From contig JAUTXW010000205.1 of NCBI GenBank assembly GCA_030620095.1, positions 1,116,001 through 1,180,000 on the forward strand: a stretch of DNA of 64,000 bases, in the 5' to 3' direction. The DNA comes from Kuschelorhynchus macadamiae. Its lineage: Eukaryota > Arthropoda > Insecta > Coleoptera > Curculionidae. Below the pieces are notes generated by a model, which searched no databases, was not told the origin of the DNA, and saw nothing but the letters and a program-made list of their open reading frames with translations. Shown in pieces: positions 11,786 to 23,070 of this stretch (position 1 is its first letter; every line of letters starts with the position of its first letter). The translations under genes and the position numbers were made by a program.

Positions 11786-11925
11786 ATTCCGACTTCTATC
11801 TCGCAATTCCGACTTCTAACTCGGAATTCCGACTTCTATCTCGGAATTCCGACTTATATCTCGGAATTCCGACTTCTATTTCGGAATTCCGACTTCTATC
11901 TCGGAATTCCGACTTCTATCTCGGA
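11786..11925. repeat. Minisatellite, 7 x 20 bp
   Basis: Seven tandem copies of ATTCCGACTTCTATCTCGGA with few substitutions. Each unit junction forms the 12-bp palindrome TCGGAATTCCGA. It lies in the interior of the gypsy-like relic, after the left LTR. Confidence 0.95.
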
Positions 11926-12779
11926 ATGCTTTGTAATTAATATACGACTGCTTATAAGCGCAATCACTTTTTTATATTCTTTTAACTTCAAATGAAGCGT
12001 TCATTCTAAATGAAATTAATATTTTAATTATAGGGATCAGGATGAAGCTAAGTAAAACTACGAGAAATTTATTCACTGTGCATAAGATCCAAATTAAAAA
12101 TAACGACTGGGTCGGTTACGATGGCTTGAATATGGTTGACATCAAAAATAAAATCTTGTACTTTGCTTTATCTTTTTCATAGGTAGTAGAAATAATAAAA
12201 CGCTATTTGGTAAGAACATCTGATCCATAGTATTTTAAAAAGATGTAATAGCATGGAGGGGGTGCACGCATTTTTAGATATATATATTTTTTTCAGATTT
12301 TAATATATGCACTGTAGTGTGGGGGTATATGTCTCCTCGCTCTTGATCAAGGCTTATCGTCATTACTCCCAAGTATTTTCCCAATTTACCAACTATTTAC
12401 TATTATACATAAAATTTAAATATAATTATTATTGTTTTTCTTTTAGGAGAAACTAAATATATTTGTTTAAAAAAATATCTTTTTTTGAGTAAATAACTAG
12501 CACCTATGAAAGGTTTATGCATCCTTTATTAAAGTAACTTTTCTAATCTTTATTTTTCAGTTCGGTTATTATTCATTCAGATTAAATTTCATCAAAGTAT
12601 AAGAGATTTTAGGTTGACTTTTTCAAGTAAGAACAGTAACTTAACTAATCAGTTACATTCTATGTATGATACAAAACATAATAACTAAAATAAAGTCAGA
12701 AAAACCAGATTTTCCTGATACCTGTTAATTAAAATAAAACTCGAGTAAATTTACTTGTCTTAAAACGCTTTTATTAGTT

Positions 12780-13850
12780 TCATTTGTTTTTCACCCACTT
12801 TATAACGCCAGATTACAATCGATAACCATGCAATGATTTGATAAGTCTGTCCCATTATCCTGAACAGGATCGTCAGAGATAAACTGGATAAGGAGTTTTT
12901 TAGTAACACTTTTTTTAACATTTCACTAGGCCGCCATTTTGTTTTGCCATATTCGGTTTGAAAATGTTACCAGATCATCCCCATAGGACCATTAATTTAT
13001 ACCCAAAATTTGAAGTCAATCAGATAAGTAGTCTGTAAGCTATGCCGGGAATTGACAGACAAACCAACAGACGGACCGACAAACAGAATTTAAAAAACAT
13101 TTTTTTTGGCATCTAAGGACGCTAAAACGTGAAGATATGTAAATTCTAAGACAGCAATGTTTTCACGATCACAAATATTTTATTTACCCGCCATTTTGTT
13201 CCGCCACCTTGAATTAGTACCACAGTTTCACTAGTTCATCTGTATCCACAATTATTATGTATTATAGCACACAATTTGAAATCAGTCCATTATGTTAATT
13301 TTCAGGCTGAATTATTAAATATTTTATTAAGCTGCCATTTTGTTCCGCCATCTTGGATTCATTTTCCAGTTGATTCTTACATATTACTTGATTTTTTTTC
13401 TAAAATTTGAAATAAATTGGATAAGTAGTGTTTTAGTAATAATTTTTTTAATATTCCACTAGGCCGCCATTTTGTTTTGCTAATTGGATTTTTACGAAAA
13501 TGTTGCCAGGTTATCTCCATATGACTCTTAATTTGCGGCAAAAATTTGAAATCAATCCGGTAAGTAGTTTTTTAGATATGCCGCGAACAGACAGACCGAC
13601 AGAATTGAGAAAATTTATTTTTCGCCATCTAGAGACCCTGAGACGTAAAGATCTGAAAAAATCCCGGAGGGTGATTTTTTCATGATTACAATACTTCAAT
13701 TTTACGAGGAAAGTAATAAAGTTAATGAATGTCTACATATTACTTGATTTTTTTTCTAAAATTTGAAATAAATTGGATAAGTAGTGTTTTAGTAATAATT
13801 TTTTTAATATTCCACTAGGCCGCCATGAGCTTATAACAGTTAATTCATTA
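12780..13850 (+). repeat. Dispersed modular repeat (CCGCCATTTTGTT family), array 1
   Basis: Repeated modules centred on GCCGCCATTTTGTTNNGCCAT followed by 'ttggatt..tacca', 'aaatttgaaataaattggataagtagt', and a tract of GACAGACNGACC. Modules recur at about 12925, 13190, 13330, 13460 and 13815. One module end reads 'gattacaatacttcaattttacgaggaaagtaa' at 13684-13716. The same repeat appears at 22.6, 33.7, 35.1, 36.4, 38.7 and 41.6 kb. The array is fused abruptly at 13825 to gypsy coding sequence. Confidence 0.75.
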
Positions 13851-13859
13851 GAAGTGGAC

Positions 13860-14500
13860 CTACCACCTTCCTGTGAAAAACTAAAAGAATTACAAATTTT
13901 CACAACATCTGGTCATACTTTTGGGTAAAATGATTGGACAACAAATTCTAAGAATTTCGTCCCCGAAGTTACTAAATTTTCTCTACCTAAAAGTCTTCGT
14001 AATAATTTTCCTATGACTTTTGTATCAGATAATAATCCTTTTAACAGCCATGAATTTAAGAGCTTTGCACAAAATTGGGATTTTAATCTAGTGACATCAA
14101 GTCCTATGTCCCTAAGTCTAATAGGCTAGCAAAGAAATCGGTACCAATTTGTAGAAACGTATTAAAAAATTGTCACGAGTCAAACACAGATATTTATAAA
14201 GCACTGTTAGACTACAGAAATACACCTTTGCAGGCTTAGATGTATCACCAGCAGAAGTAAAAATAATGATATTATAATTAATCTTAATAAACTAGGTACA
14301 TAACAAAAAGCTTAGGAATAAATGACATTATGATAAAATTCTAAAGTACGTTCAGAATTTTATACCGGGGAAAGTTGTGGGTAAATGTAGTAGTCTTAAT
14401 TCAAGATAGTTACGGAAAAGTTCTGAAAAGAAATTCTTCTTTTTTAAGACCCTCTTCTAATGAAGTTGCTTTGTTACAGTATGATAAAATGATAACTGTA
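13860..14500 (+). pseudogene. Gypsy-like integrase, C-terminal half
   Basis: Frames across 13930-14270 read 'FVSDNNPFNSHEFKSFAQNW', with the second catalytic D of an RNase-H integrase core, then 'DFNLVTSSPMS', 'KNCHESNTDIYKALLDYRNT' and 'LDVSPAE'. Next come 'NFIPGKVVGK' and 'QDSYGKVLKRNSSFLRP' (14350-14460), which correspond to the C-terminal domain of gypsy integrases. Frameshifts separate the blocks. The polyprotein tail resumes after the hAT insertion, with 'TTRLGRVVSTPANYRD' near 16760-16806. Confidence 0.7.
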
Positions 14501-14533
14501 ATCTTCCTTATGATATTAATTGTCAATCTAGTT

Positions 14534-16646
14534 CAGGGGCGTGCGGTGAAATTTTAAGAAAGGGAAGCAATTTTTAGAAACTTACCTATTTGTAATGTAA
14601 TTCGATTCTTCGATCATTTTTTGCAAATTCGTCAATGACGTCATCATAAAAACGTCGATGCTCCGACATATTTTGGAGAAGTTTATTTTCAATGGACAAT
14701 AGCGATGTATGCAAAAGTCTCTCCTGCCCCGTTGAATTTCTAACGAAATTTTGTATACGTTTAAGTGTTGAAAAATTGCGTTCTACTGATGAACTTGTGA
14801 AAGGTCAACAAATAATTAAAATGAAAATCTCGTTTCAAACAGTCCAAAAACCCCCTCGAACTATTTATTGCTTCTGAATCACACGTTTTATTATTTTCTT
14901 ATTTATATTCCCAAATAGTTCAATCAGTGATTCACGATTTTCAGATACTGTTAACACAAGTCTTCCATTATAGTTCCACCTAGTAGGAACTACTTTGGGC
15001 AATCGTTTGTGGACAATGGAGTCCAAAGCTTGTGTACGTTTTGTCGACTTAGAAAAAAAAGCAGCCATGCCACTTAAAGTAACGAAAAATACTTTACACT
15101 CTTTAACGTGATTGATGAACTGTGATAAAACTAAATTTAATTTATGAGCAAAAGAATGGACAAACACAGCACTTGGGGCCCCCTAATTGTCCTGACATCA
15201 CAGCAGCTCCATTATAGCTTTGAGCAACTAATTTTTGCTCACCATTAATTTCTTTAGTAACGTTATAAACTACGGTATATAATGCATCTTCTGTACGATT
15301 TTCGGACACATTCTTAAAACCTAAAAATCGCTCTTGAATACTTCCGTCTGTTTTAACGTAGCGTGTTACTATAGATAATTGGCTAAAATTAGTGATATCA
15401 GTTGTTTCGTCCAGAACAATAGCAATGAACCGCGCCTCGCCAATCTCCTGCTTAATTCTTTTTAGAATAATGGTTGCAACAGCGGAAATTAAATCATTCT
15501 GGATTCGATTCCACGTTTCGCGAAAAACGCTAGACTGCTCTAAATGATTTTTTAAGCAATCGTCATATTTAGCCATTAAACTAAGTTAATCTTGAAAATT
15601 TCCTTTATTTGAAGAAACCCTTGTTTCGTCATGACCTCTAAATCCCAATTCGTGCTGTCCGAGAAAACAAACAGCATCGATAAGTCTTCTTAATATTTGC
15701 CTATTTTTATCGACTAGTGTTAGCGGTGACTAATTTCCAACTGTTCATTAAGGGCGTGTTCAATTCCGGTTTTGCCGAAAACTTTTTCTTTTATGACGGC
15801 CTGTAAATGCACTTTGGACATAATACGTATTTTTACAGCTTTATGGAAATTGATTAAATTGGAAAAACCAGTTTTATTCCAGAGACCTTTTTCATTTTCA
15901 AAAAGTAAACATTGCCAACAAAATAATTTACTTATATTTTCACACCCTGTTAGCCATTTAAATTGTTCGTATTGTTTTTCCGGATAAAAATGTCTAATAC
16001 AGTTTTCCATTTTTGTGGTTAAATTTTTCATAGGCGGTTTTGCCCTTCCTTTGGAAATTATTTGAAGCTTATCAGCGAAGTTTAATGTTGAAAATCCCTT
16101 TAATATTAAGACACACACCACTCATTCACACACACTCTTCTTACTAAATTCTCCAACATTTTCAACGTTATTATCGACAGCCGAAGTTGACGGTATTTGC
16201 ATATCCACGTCCGTGTTATTGTCTTCTATATCGCACCATGCACGACGCGACGTACGTATTACACAACACACGGATAGCCGTTGAAACAAAGAACCTACTC
16301 CAACGATAGCTTCCGCCACCACTTAAAGCACGCGACTGATATGCAAAAATTGCAAACAGACGGTGAAAAGTTCAATAACCTCTGGCTCGATTCACAGGAA
16401 ATCAAGTATACAGGACTTGGCTGCAGAGAGGCTAGCGGCCCGCATAGGTTCTATTCGATATTCTATTGTGGCTGGGTCGGAGTCAAGGCCGCATTTATTA
16501 TGGGCTTGATAATTAAGATAATATTTTAGCATTTTTAATAAACTAAATTAATGGTTTCCTATTTCAAAAATTACATTTTAGAAGTTGTTTTGTAATTTTT
16601 TTTGGGGAAGCACTGCTTCCCTTGCTCCATGGACTGCACGCCCCTG
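14534..16646 (-). mobile_element. hAT-family transposon nested in the gypsy-like relic
   Basis: Ends CAGGGGCGTGC and GCACGCCCCTG are inverted. The 8-bp target duplication ATCTAGTT is exact (14526-14533 and 16647-16654). Both features are diagnostic of hAT elements. A minus-strand ZMYM1-like transposase in pieces occupies the interior. A related 3' half lies at 21.99-22.53 kb. Confidence 0.9.
14690..16322 (-). pseudogene. hAT transposase, ZMYM1/TTF-type, broken
   Basis: Read from 16322 downward: an N-terminal part with 'MQIPSTSAVDNNVENVGEF'; then a TTF-type zinc finger domain (16121-15720) with 'FKWLTGCENISKLFCWQC' and 'HLQAV'; then (15576-15142) 'ARFIAIVLDETTDITNFSQL' with the first catalytic Asp of hAT; then (15167-14865) 'HSFAHKLNLVLSQF' and 'VPTRWNYNGRLV'; and finally the dimerisation tail near 14690-14790. 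Sequence between 'RVIQKQ' and the tail is deleted, and frames change at least three times. The domain order fits hAT proteins related to ZMYM1. The element is inactive. Confidence 0.8.
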
Positions 16647-16821
16647 ATCTAGTTCCTTTACAGGCAGCCAAACCTTTCCACTAAAGATAATCTTCCTAGG
16701 AGCGAAATTCAACCTTTAACTATATTTCTCATTTTAATAATGGATCTCACCCGATTACAACACGGTTAGGTAGAGTTGTTTCAACGCCTGCTAACTACAG
16801 AGATTAGTGATTAGGGGGAGA

Positions 16822-17036
16822 TGTTTCATATGTGTGTTTAAAATATGGTAGCTTTCTATATTATGTATTGGTATTAGTTATATAGGTGGTGTTACAGAAT
16901 TATGGAGAGCTGATAGTTCGTCGTGAAGAAAAGAACTTGTCTTTTGTAACCATTTTACGATTTGTAACAATTGTTAATAAAAACTAAAAATCTATTCAAA
17001 TATATTAATAAAATAATATTAAAAACATATTAAACA
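16822..17036 (+). repeat. Right LTR
   Basis: Starts TGTTTCATATG after the purine tract at 16811-16821. About 215 bp, similar to the left LTR but diverged. Confidence 0.7.
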
Positions 17037-18054
17037 CTAAATACCGTAGTTAATTGAAGAGAGGGAAAATCTATTGCTGCCTTAAAGACTTGTAAATTCA
17101 GATGAGAAACAAAACTTTTACTGGTAACAGATTTCATAATATGGACGCTCTGGGAATAAATAATTGAACAAAGTGTAAGAATTTTGGTGTTTATAGTTGA
17201 AAAACAAAGGGATGCATAGGCGTCTTGTCTCCATAACAGGCACGAATAATGGAGACAAAATTGAGCTCCCTTATTAAGGAAGAATAAAAGTTGCTTCAGA
17301 CTAGTCTCTTATCCGCTGCGGTAGTAATTATTGAAATTTGGACAGGTATCGGCAAATAAGGGGATATAAAGGGAATACTTTCCTTCCTCAATATTTTATC
17401 CTATTGGCAAAATCTTGCCTTATTGGTGGTAATATACCAAATATGCAGTTTTTTAGTTGTTTTCCTTGCCTTCAGCCAAGAACGAGAACTTTTTTTTAGT
17501 CATCAGTGTTTGTTATGTCAGAATAAATATTGCGTTAATTAGAATTAAAAAAATCTGTTGTGGCAAAATTATATTACTTCCCTCGTTGGCAAAATAATTA
17601 TATGCCAACGAAGATACCGTTGAAAATTAATATCAATTAGGTTAAAAGAATATTCGGTTTAAAGGATTAGATTATCCAGTTGAAAGGTGTAAGATACTTT
17701 TTATGAAAGTAACCATATAAATGTGTTTTAGTGGCCCTAAACTGGACAGGGTTCATGGTACGATTTTATGGAGTTCCTACGTTAAATATGAAGTCAATAA
17801 TCTATAACTGTTACCTCTTAGGTTATCAGTCTAGGTAACAGGTTATAAGGATTAAAACCCACAATCATCAGCTTAGCTATAGACAGTCTAGGATATGATA
17901 TAAGAGCGGAGTTCGTTGATGTGCCGCAGGCAACGGTAGGGTAGACGCGAACACTGAACAGTCGAGAACGCCTGCGTTGATTTTATGAAACCCAGACAAA
18001 CTCTTTTGTATCTATGATTGTATACCCCAAGGTAAGTCTTTTTTAGCTGTTAAA
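17037..18054. other. Stretch without a firm gene; one possible 5' exon end
   Basis: No long frame. A moderately GC-rich patch at 17910-18020 ends in CCCCAAG|GTAAGTC (donor at about 18031), which could close a non-coding first exon on the plus strand. No start codon context or partner acceptor was found, so this is only a candidate. Confidence 0.3.
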
Positions 18055-18057
18055 TAA

Positions 18058-20256
18058 CACTGACCGACAAGATTTTTCTAACACAGGCCAACTCATTATT
18101 TTCACATTGGAAATACCCTCCCAATAATAAAAAATATTCGGAAAGCCTTAATAGGTACCATTTTTTAATAGCCTAATTAGAACCGTTTATATTGCGAAGT
18201 AAACAATTTTATTGTGGGCCGGCTAAAATGGGTCCATTTTACAACGGACAAATTACCTAGACTGGGTTGTCATTAGACATAAAATAATCACTCTTCTGCT
18301 GAGTTTCGAATTGAGTGGTTCTCTGTGTATCGATTAGCAAGTGTATGTGGAGACGAGAATGTCAAGTCAAACGCGCCGAAGTTGCAAAATTTCTCCTTAC
18401 AAATTTGTTATATTTGCGGAGAATTTCTGTTGAAATCACAAGCCAGGCCATTTTCCGAAAATGTAAAAAAAGCCTACTTTAAATATTTTGGTGTGTTAAT
18501 TGGGGATCAAGATAAGCGGTATTATTGGTGCAGTGGATGAAGGGAAAGAGAAAAAGTATGTCTTTTGCAGTTCCAATGGTATGGTGAGAACCCACCAATC
18601 ATTCTGACGATTGTTATTTTTGCCTGACAAAGACTGAAGGTTATTCCAAAAAGAGAAAGCACAATATAAAATATCCAAATTTGCAATCTGACATACGACC
18701 TGTTCCTCATAATGCAAATTTGCCAGTGCCGATTGCGCCTTAAAATTGGCAAGCTATTGATTTGGGAGATAATGGAGATAACGCATCATCAGGTAGCTCA
18801 GAAGAACAGTGCACCGATCCCACTTTTACCACAAGTCCCAGTTCCGGCGAACCACATTTGATTGTTCAAAGTGAATTAAATGATTTAGTACGTGATTTGG
18901 GGTTATCCAAACAACAGTCAGAACTTCTGGGTTCCCGTCTTAAGGAATGGAACCTATTGGCCAAAGAAACAAAAATTATGAATTTCATAAAAAGAAATGC
19001 TATGTTTTCCGAATTCTACAGTATGGAAAATTCGTTGTGCGCGTATACTGATATAGACAGTTTAATGCAGGAACTTGATATTGAACATTCTCCCCGTGAG
19101 TGGCGCTTATTCAAAGACTCTTCTAAATATAGCTTAAAAGCTGTGTTATTGCATAATAGAAATTTAAAACCCTCTATACCAGTTGCCCATTCAGTTGCAA
19201 TGAAAGAAAATTATGAAAATATGAGCACGATTTTGGACAAAATAAACTACAATAGGTATAAATGGCAGATATGTGGGGACTTAAAAGTTATAGCGATTTT
19301 AGTGGGACTTCAGGGGGGATTTACAAAATATTGCTGTTTTCTTTATGGGACAGTCGTGCAATAAATCAGCATTATGTAACAAAAATTGGCCAGAAAGAAG
19401 CGAATTTCAACCGTGATCTCAAAATATTAAATTTATAGCTCTTGTTGTTCCCAAAAATGTCCTTTTGCCTTCTCTTCACATTAAACTTGGGCTAATTAAA
19501 AACTTTGTGAAGGCTTTGAATAAAGATGGTGATGGCTTTAAATACCTAAGACAAGTCTTTCCCCAGTTAAGTGATGCCAAATTATTGGGCCACAAATCAG
19601 AAAATCGCTGGAGGATATCAATTTTACGGAAAAGCTTACCAGGCAGGGACTCAGAGCATAAAATTCATTTGTTAATGTAGTAAGAGGATTTTTAGGCAAC
19701 ATATGGATGAAAATTATGAACAATTAGTTAATGAACCAATGAACTAAGATGGCTAAAAAGCGCTTGGTGCCAGAATGTCATTAAAAATTCACTTCCTCCA
19801 TTCCCATCTGTCATTTTTTCCTAAAAATTTGGAAGCGGTTAGTGACGAGCAGGGTGAAAGATTTCACCAAGATATCAGAACAATGGATATTCGGTACCAA
19901 GGACGATGGGATCCAGCCATGATGGGTCACTACTGTTGGTTTTTGAAGAGAAAAGATAGGACACCTCATAAACGGAAAAAATAAAGTTTAATTAGTGTTT
20001 TAAGTTAATATTTTTCTCGTTCGCTTTTCTCTTAGATGTATGGTATGTTTAATATGCGAAAACTGTAAACATAGTCAATAAACAGGGTTAAGAATTTTCT
20101 GAAATCATTTTTTCTATAGATATTAAGTATCTTAACATTCGATATTGTTCTACAACTCTAACAAGAAAACCCTACGTTCTACAACTTTCAGTCATTTTCG
20201 TATTTGGATAAGTCCATTCTATTAGATTATGCTATTCTGATTTTTTTTGGCCAGTC
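18058..20256 (+). mobile_element. CACTG-ended DNA transposon, copy B
   Basis: Starts CACTGACCGACAAGATTTTT and ends GGCCAGTC (last base changed from G). It is flanked by TAA at 18055-18057 and 20257-20259. Length is about 2.2 kb. It contains the most continuous central coding stretch of the three copies. Confidence 0.85.
18325..19981 (+). pseudogene. Transposase-like protein of the CACTG family, copy B
   Basis: In order: a Cys-rich N terminus ('SLQICYICGEFLLKSQARPF' around 18395-18455), a second Cys pair 'CYFCLTKTEGYSKK' around 18620, a long frame at 18762-19364 ('GDNGDNASSGSSEEQCTDPT' up to 'YKWQICGDLKVIAILVGL'), then shifted frames with 'LHIKLGLIKNFVKALNKDGD' and 'ERFHQDIRTMDIRYQGRWDP', ending at 19981. 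At least three frameshifts (near 18530, 19350 and 19590) disable it. A DDE-type transposase role is inferred from the terminal repeats and conservation between copies. Confidence 0.7.
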
Positions 20257-20259
20257 TAA

Positions 20260-21490
20260 TTAGATTACAGTTACATATAAAACTCATGTGTGAAATTAAT
20301 ATGTTAAAATACTCAATTTTTGTAAACTTATTTATAATTATTTAGCTTCTACGGCATTATTACATAATCGGCATTAACCCAAACTTTAGAATTTCATTTG
20401 ACGGAATATGAGACAATATCATTGAAGAAATCTAAAATTACTTTCAGTTTTTGCATCATTTCTTGTCCACCGCATATACTAGGCTTACTTGCAAAATAAA
20501 TCAAAATGCTTATGAATTACGAATTTTCAAAATCGTTTCACATCTTTTCTGGCTAAACACCTTATAACCTTTTGACGAGCTATTTATTTAAAGAAGATTT
20601 ATCAAATTTAGTCATTCACCTTTGTGAATTTTATAATGCAGCAATTTGAAAAATAAATAAAGATACATGTCATTAGACCAAAATTGACTTTAAATTTGTT
20701 TCTACATTGACCCCAAAAAGTTTCAAAATCTTAATGTTACAAAAAAATCACATAAGTTAAATAGTTCATAATACTTAGTTCGTTAATTTTTTTTTAGAAA
20801 TCAAATATCCATGTAAATTGCACTACTTTGGCAACTTAAATTTTAAAATCGCCAAAGTATGTTTCTCAATGTAAGTATCGGAACTAAGGCAACATATTAT
20901 GTGAAATTATTTTAACCTTTAACAATTATTGCATGTCTCATTGGATCTGCTGCCCTATATTTCAACGAGTATATTATTCGTCTCATATAAGTATTGCTTT
21001 AATTATATTTATAAATTTATAAATCTATAAATGACCTTTTTGACGATTTTTATTAAAATTTAAAAACAAATAAATGTACTTTTAGAAGTGGATATTATTA
21101 TTATATTAATTGTAATAATATTAATAATGTGTCTTCCAAAAAATAATCAAAAATACAATTAGGATGAGGTACTTAACAATAATTAAAAATAATAAATACT
21201 TTACAAATATACACTAGATACAGGTTACAGTTTATAATTTAGTTTACATAATTTACCACCAGGTAAGTTTTATAGAAGTCTGAAATTAATACTCCTATCG
21301 AAGTTATAAAATCTCCTACATCATTGAACGATATTCTATAGGTATTATTTATCATTTTTTTATATTATGTGCAAACGGCGTGATTTTTATTATTGTTTTT
21401 AGGTTATTTGGCAGAAACTTTACTGAATGTTGATCAATGGCTTTTTCGCAGGCCGGTACTTCAATGAGATTTTTTATCTTTGTGTTATAG
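20260..21490. other. Stretch without a recognised gene
   Basis: Very AT-rich, with no convincing frame or repeat. It may be intergenic or intronic. Confidence 0.4.
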
Positions 21491-21493
21491 CTG

Positions 21494-21645
21494 TGTACAG
21501 GGTATCCGAATTTGGATGGTTTTGCGGGGTATCTCCCTTATTACTGAAGATATAGAGATGCGGTTTTCGCAACATTGTGCTATGCATTGTGAAACCAAAA
21601 ATTACAAACGATTGACCCTCTTCGTTTTTTATACAGGGTTAAGTT
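21494..21645. mobile_element. Short mariner-type MITE fragment
   Basis: Begins TACAGGGTATCCG and ends TATACAGGGTTAAG, the TACAGGGT start shared by other mariner-type ends in this window. No coding potential. Confidence 0.35.
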
Positions 21646-21719
21646 GAAAACGTCTATCAAACTTTGATGTATGTTATAATTTTAACACAATAAGTATAGA
21701 CGCCGACAGGTGTTACCTA

Positions 21720-21745
21720 GGCCCATTAACTCTATTTAATGGGCC
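21720..21745. other. Perfect 10-bp stem hairpin
   Basis: GGCCCATTAA and TTAATGGGCC separated by CTCTAT. It is flanked by further imperfect symmetry (GGTGTTACCTAG before, GAGGTGTTACTAGG after). Function unknown. Confidence 0.6.
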
Positions 21746-21989
21746 TTGAGGTGTTACTAGGTAATTTTTTAGGCAAGAACAGACTGTTATCATGTCACAT
21801 AAGATCAAATGCTATTATGTTCATCAAATTTAACCTACCATTGTTACGTGATATCACGCTTAGAAGAAAATTACTGTCATGCCTTATCATAAACAGTATC
21901 AAGCCACATCTTTTTTTAGGATTTTTTGTTATTATTTTTCTGCTGTTTAATAACGGTCAATGAACAGAATAAAAAAGGAAGAATCACGT

Positions 21990-22530
21990 CTGTTCACAAA
22001 AACAGAAGGGTTGGGCGAATATCATAGGCTAGTACAAGAATTGTGAAAAGAAGATGCGTTTAAATCTCTTCTTCTTCATTATGGCCAGTTCTTCGACCGA
22101 GTGTTACTGCGATCTGAACTAAAAGTGATTTACGAAACTGACGACATTAGCGCAAAAAATAACACTAAGGGACTAATGCAATTTTTAAAAGACGAGGAGC
22201 TGGAAGATGCCTACACCGAAGTGTCGAAATTGTGTGAATTAGTATTGTCATAAAGACAATACCTGCCACAAGTTCATCAGTAGAACGCAATTTTTCAACA
22301 CTTAAACGTATAAAAAATTTCGTGAGAAATTCAACGGGGCAAGAGAGACTTTTGCATACATCGCTGTTTTCCATTGAAAACAAACTTCTCCAAAATATGT
22401 CGGAGCATCGACGTTTTTATTATGACGTCATTGACGAATTTGCAAAAAATGATCGAAGAATCGAATTACATTACAAATAGGTAAGTTTAAAAAAATTGTT
22501 TCCCTTTCTTAAAATTTCACCGCAGCCCCT
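21990..22530 (+). pseudogene. hAT transposase C-terminal part and element 3' end
   Basis: Plus-strand coding remnant: 'SLLLHYGQFFDRVLLRSELK', 'IYETDDISAKNNTKGLMQFL', then 'IPATSSSVERNFSTLKRIKN' and 'QERLLHTSLFSIENKLL', ending near 22480 with 'NDRRIELHYK'. The motif around 'SSSVERNFS' belongs to the hAT C-terminal dimerisation region. The 3' end resembles the inverse of 14534-14700 and finishes with GCAGCCCCTG near 22530. The left half of the element is missing. Confidence 0.7.
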
Positions 22531-22559
22531 GATATATAAAAAATAAATTATTTCATTTA

Positions 22560-23070
22560 CTATTTTTCTTAATAAAAAGAAGTTTTTTATCCCAGAAAGT
22601 GGAATTTTACCGAATATTCAAACATTTTATCAGCCCAACATTTTGTTTTGCAATATGGGATTCACACTACAATTTTACGAGTTTTTCCCCGCTTCACGCA
22701 TAGTCAATTGAAGAAGCAGTTTTTTACTATTGAATTTTTAAACGTTTCATTAGGCAGCTATTTTGTTCCGCCATAATGGCATGACACCAACATTTTACCA
22801 GTTTATCCCTATATGACACTTGAGTTTTATGCAAAATTTAAGTCCATTCGATACGTTTTTTTATAATGAGTTTTTTAACATTTCGTGGGTCCGCCCTTTT
22901 TTCCGCAATATTAGATTTTTATCAAAATAAAAAATTGAAATAGTTTTTGAGCTATACTGCACACACACAGAACGGCAGGTCCACAGACTGACGAAAATCT
23001 GAGATTTTTCTGAGTTCTAGGGACCTTACAGCGCAAAGATCTGCATACATTTTACGAGGGAAATATTAAT
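22560..23070 (+). repeat. Dispersed CCGCCATTTTGTT-family repeat, array 2
   Basis: Modules near 22630 (AACATTTTGTTTTGCAAT), 22750 (TTTTGTTCCGCCATAATGG) and 22890, followed by the purine-rich 'acggcaggtccacagactgac' and 'gcgcaaagatctgcatac' blocks. More diverged than the 41.6-kb array. Confidence 0.6.

Larger units (their letters stand above)
11254..17036 (+). mobile_element. Gypsy-like LTR retrotransposon relic with nested insertions
   Basis: Two diverged LTRs (11254-11512 and 16822-17036) flank an interior with integrase remains. A purine tract TTAGGGGGAGA lies directly before the right LTR. Both LTRs begin TGTTTCATATG and end AACA or AAACA, and share blocks around 'GTTCGTC...AGAAAAGAACTTGTCTT' and 'GTAACCATTTTACG'. 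The interior holds an array of the dispersed CCGCCATTTTGTT repeat (12780-13830) and a hAT element (14534-16646). Most of gag and pol is lost. No matching target duplication is evident, so the ends are approximate. Confidence 0.75.

Noticed and set aside
11777..11995. 72-codon frame over the minisatellite
   Set aside because: The frame is produced by the 20-bp repeat and has no start context or homology.
13511..13699. Small frames on both strands in dispersed-repeat arrays
   Set aside because: They arise from the repeat modules and are not conserved between arrays.
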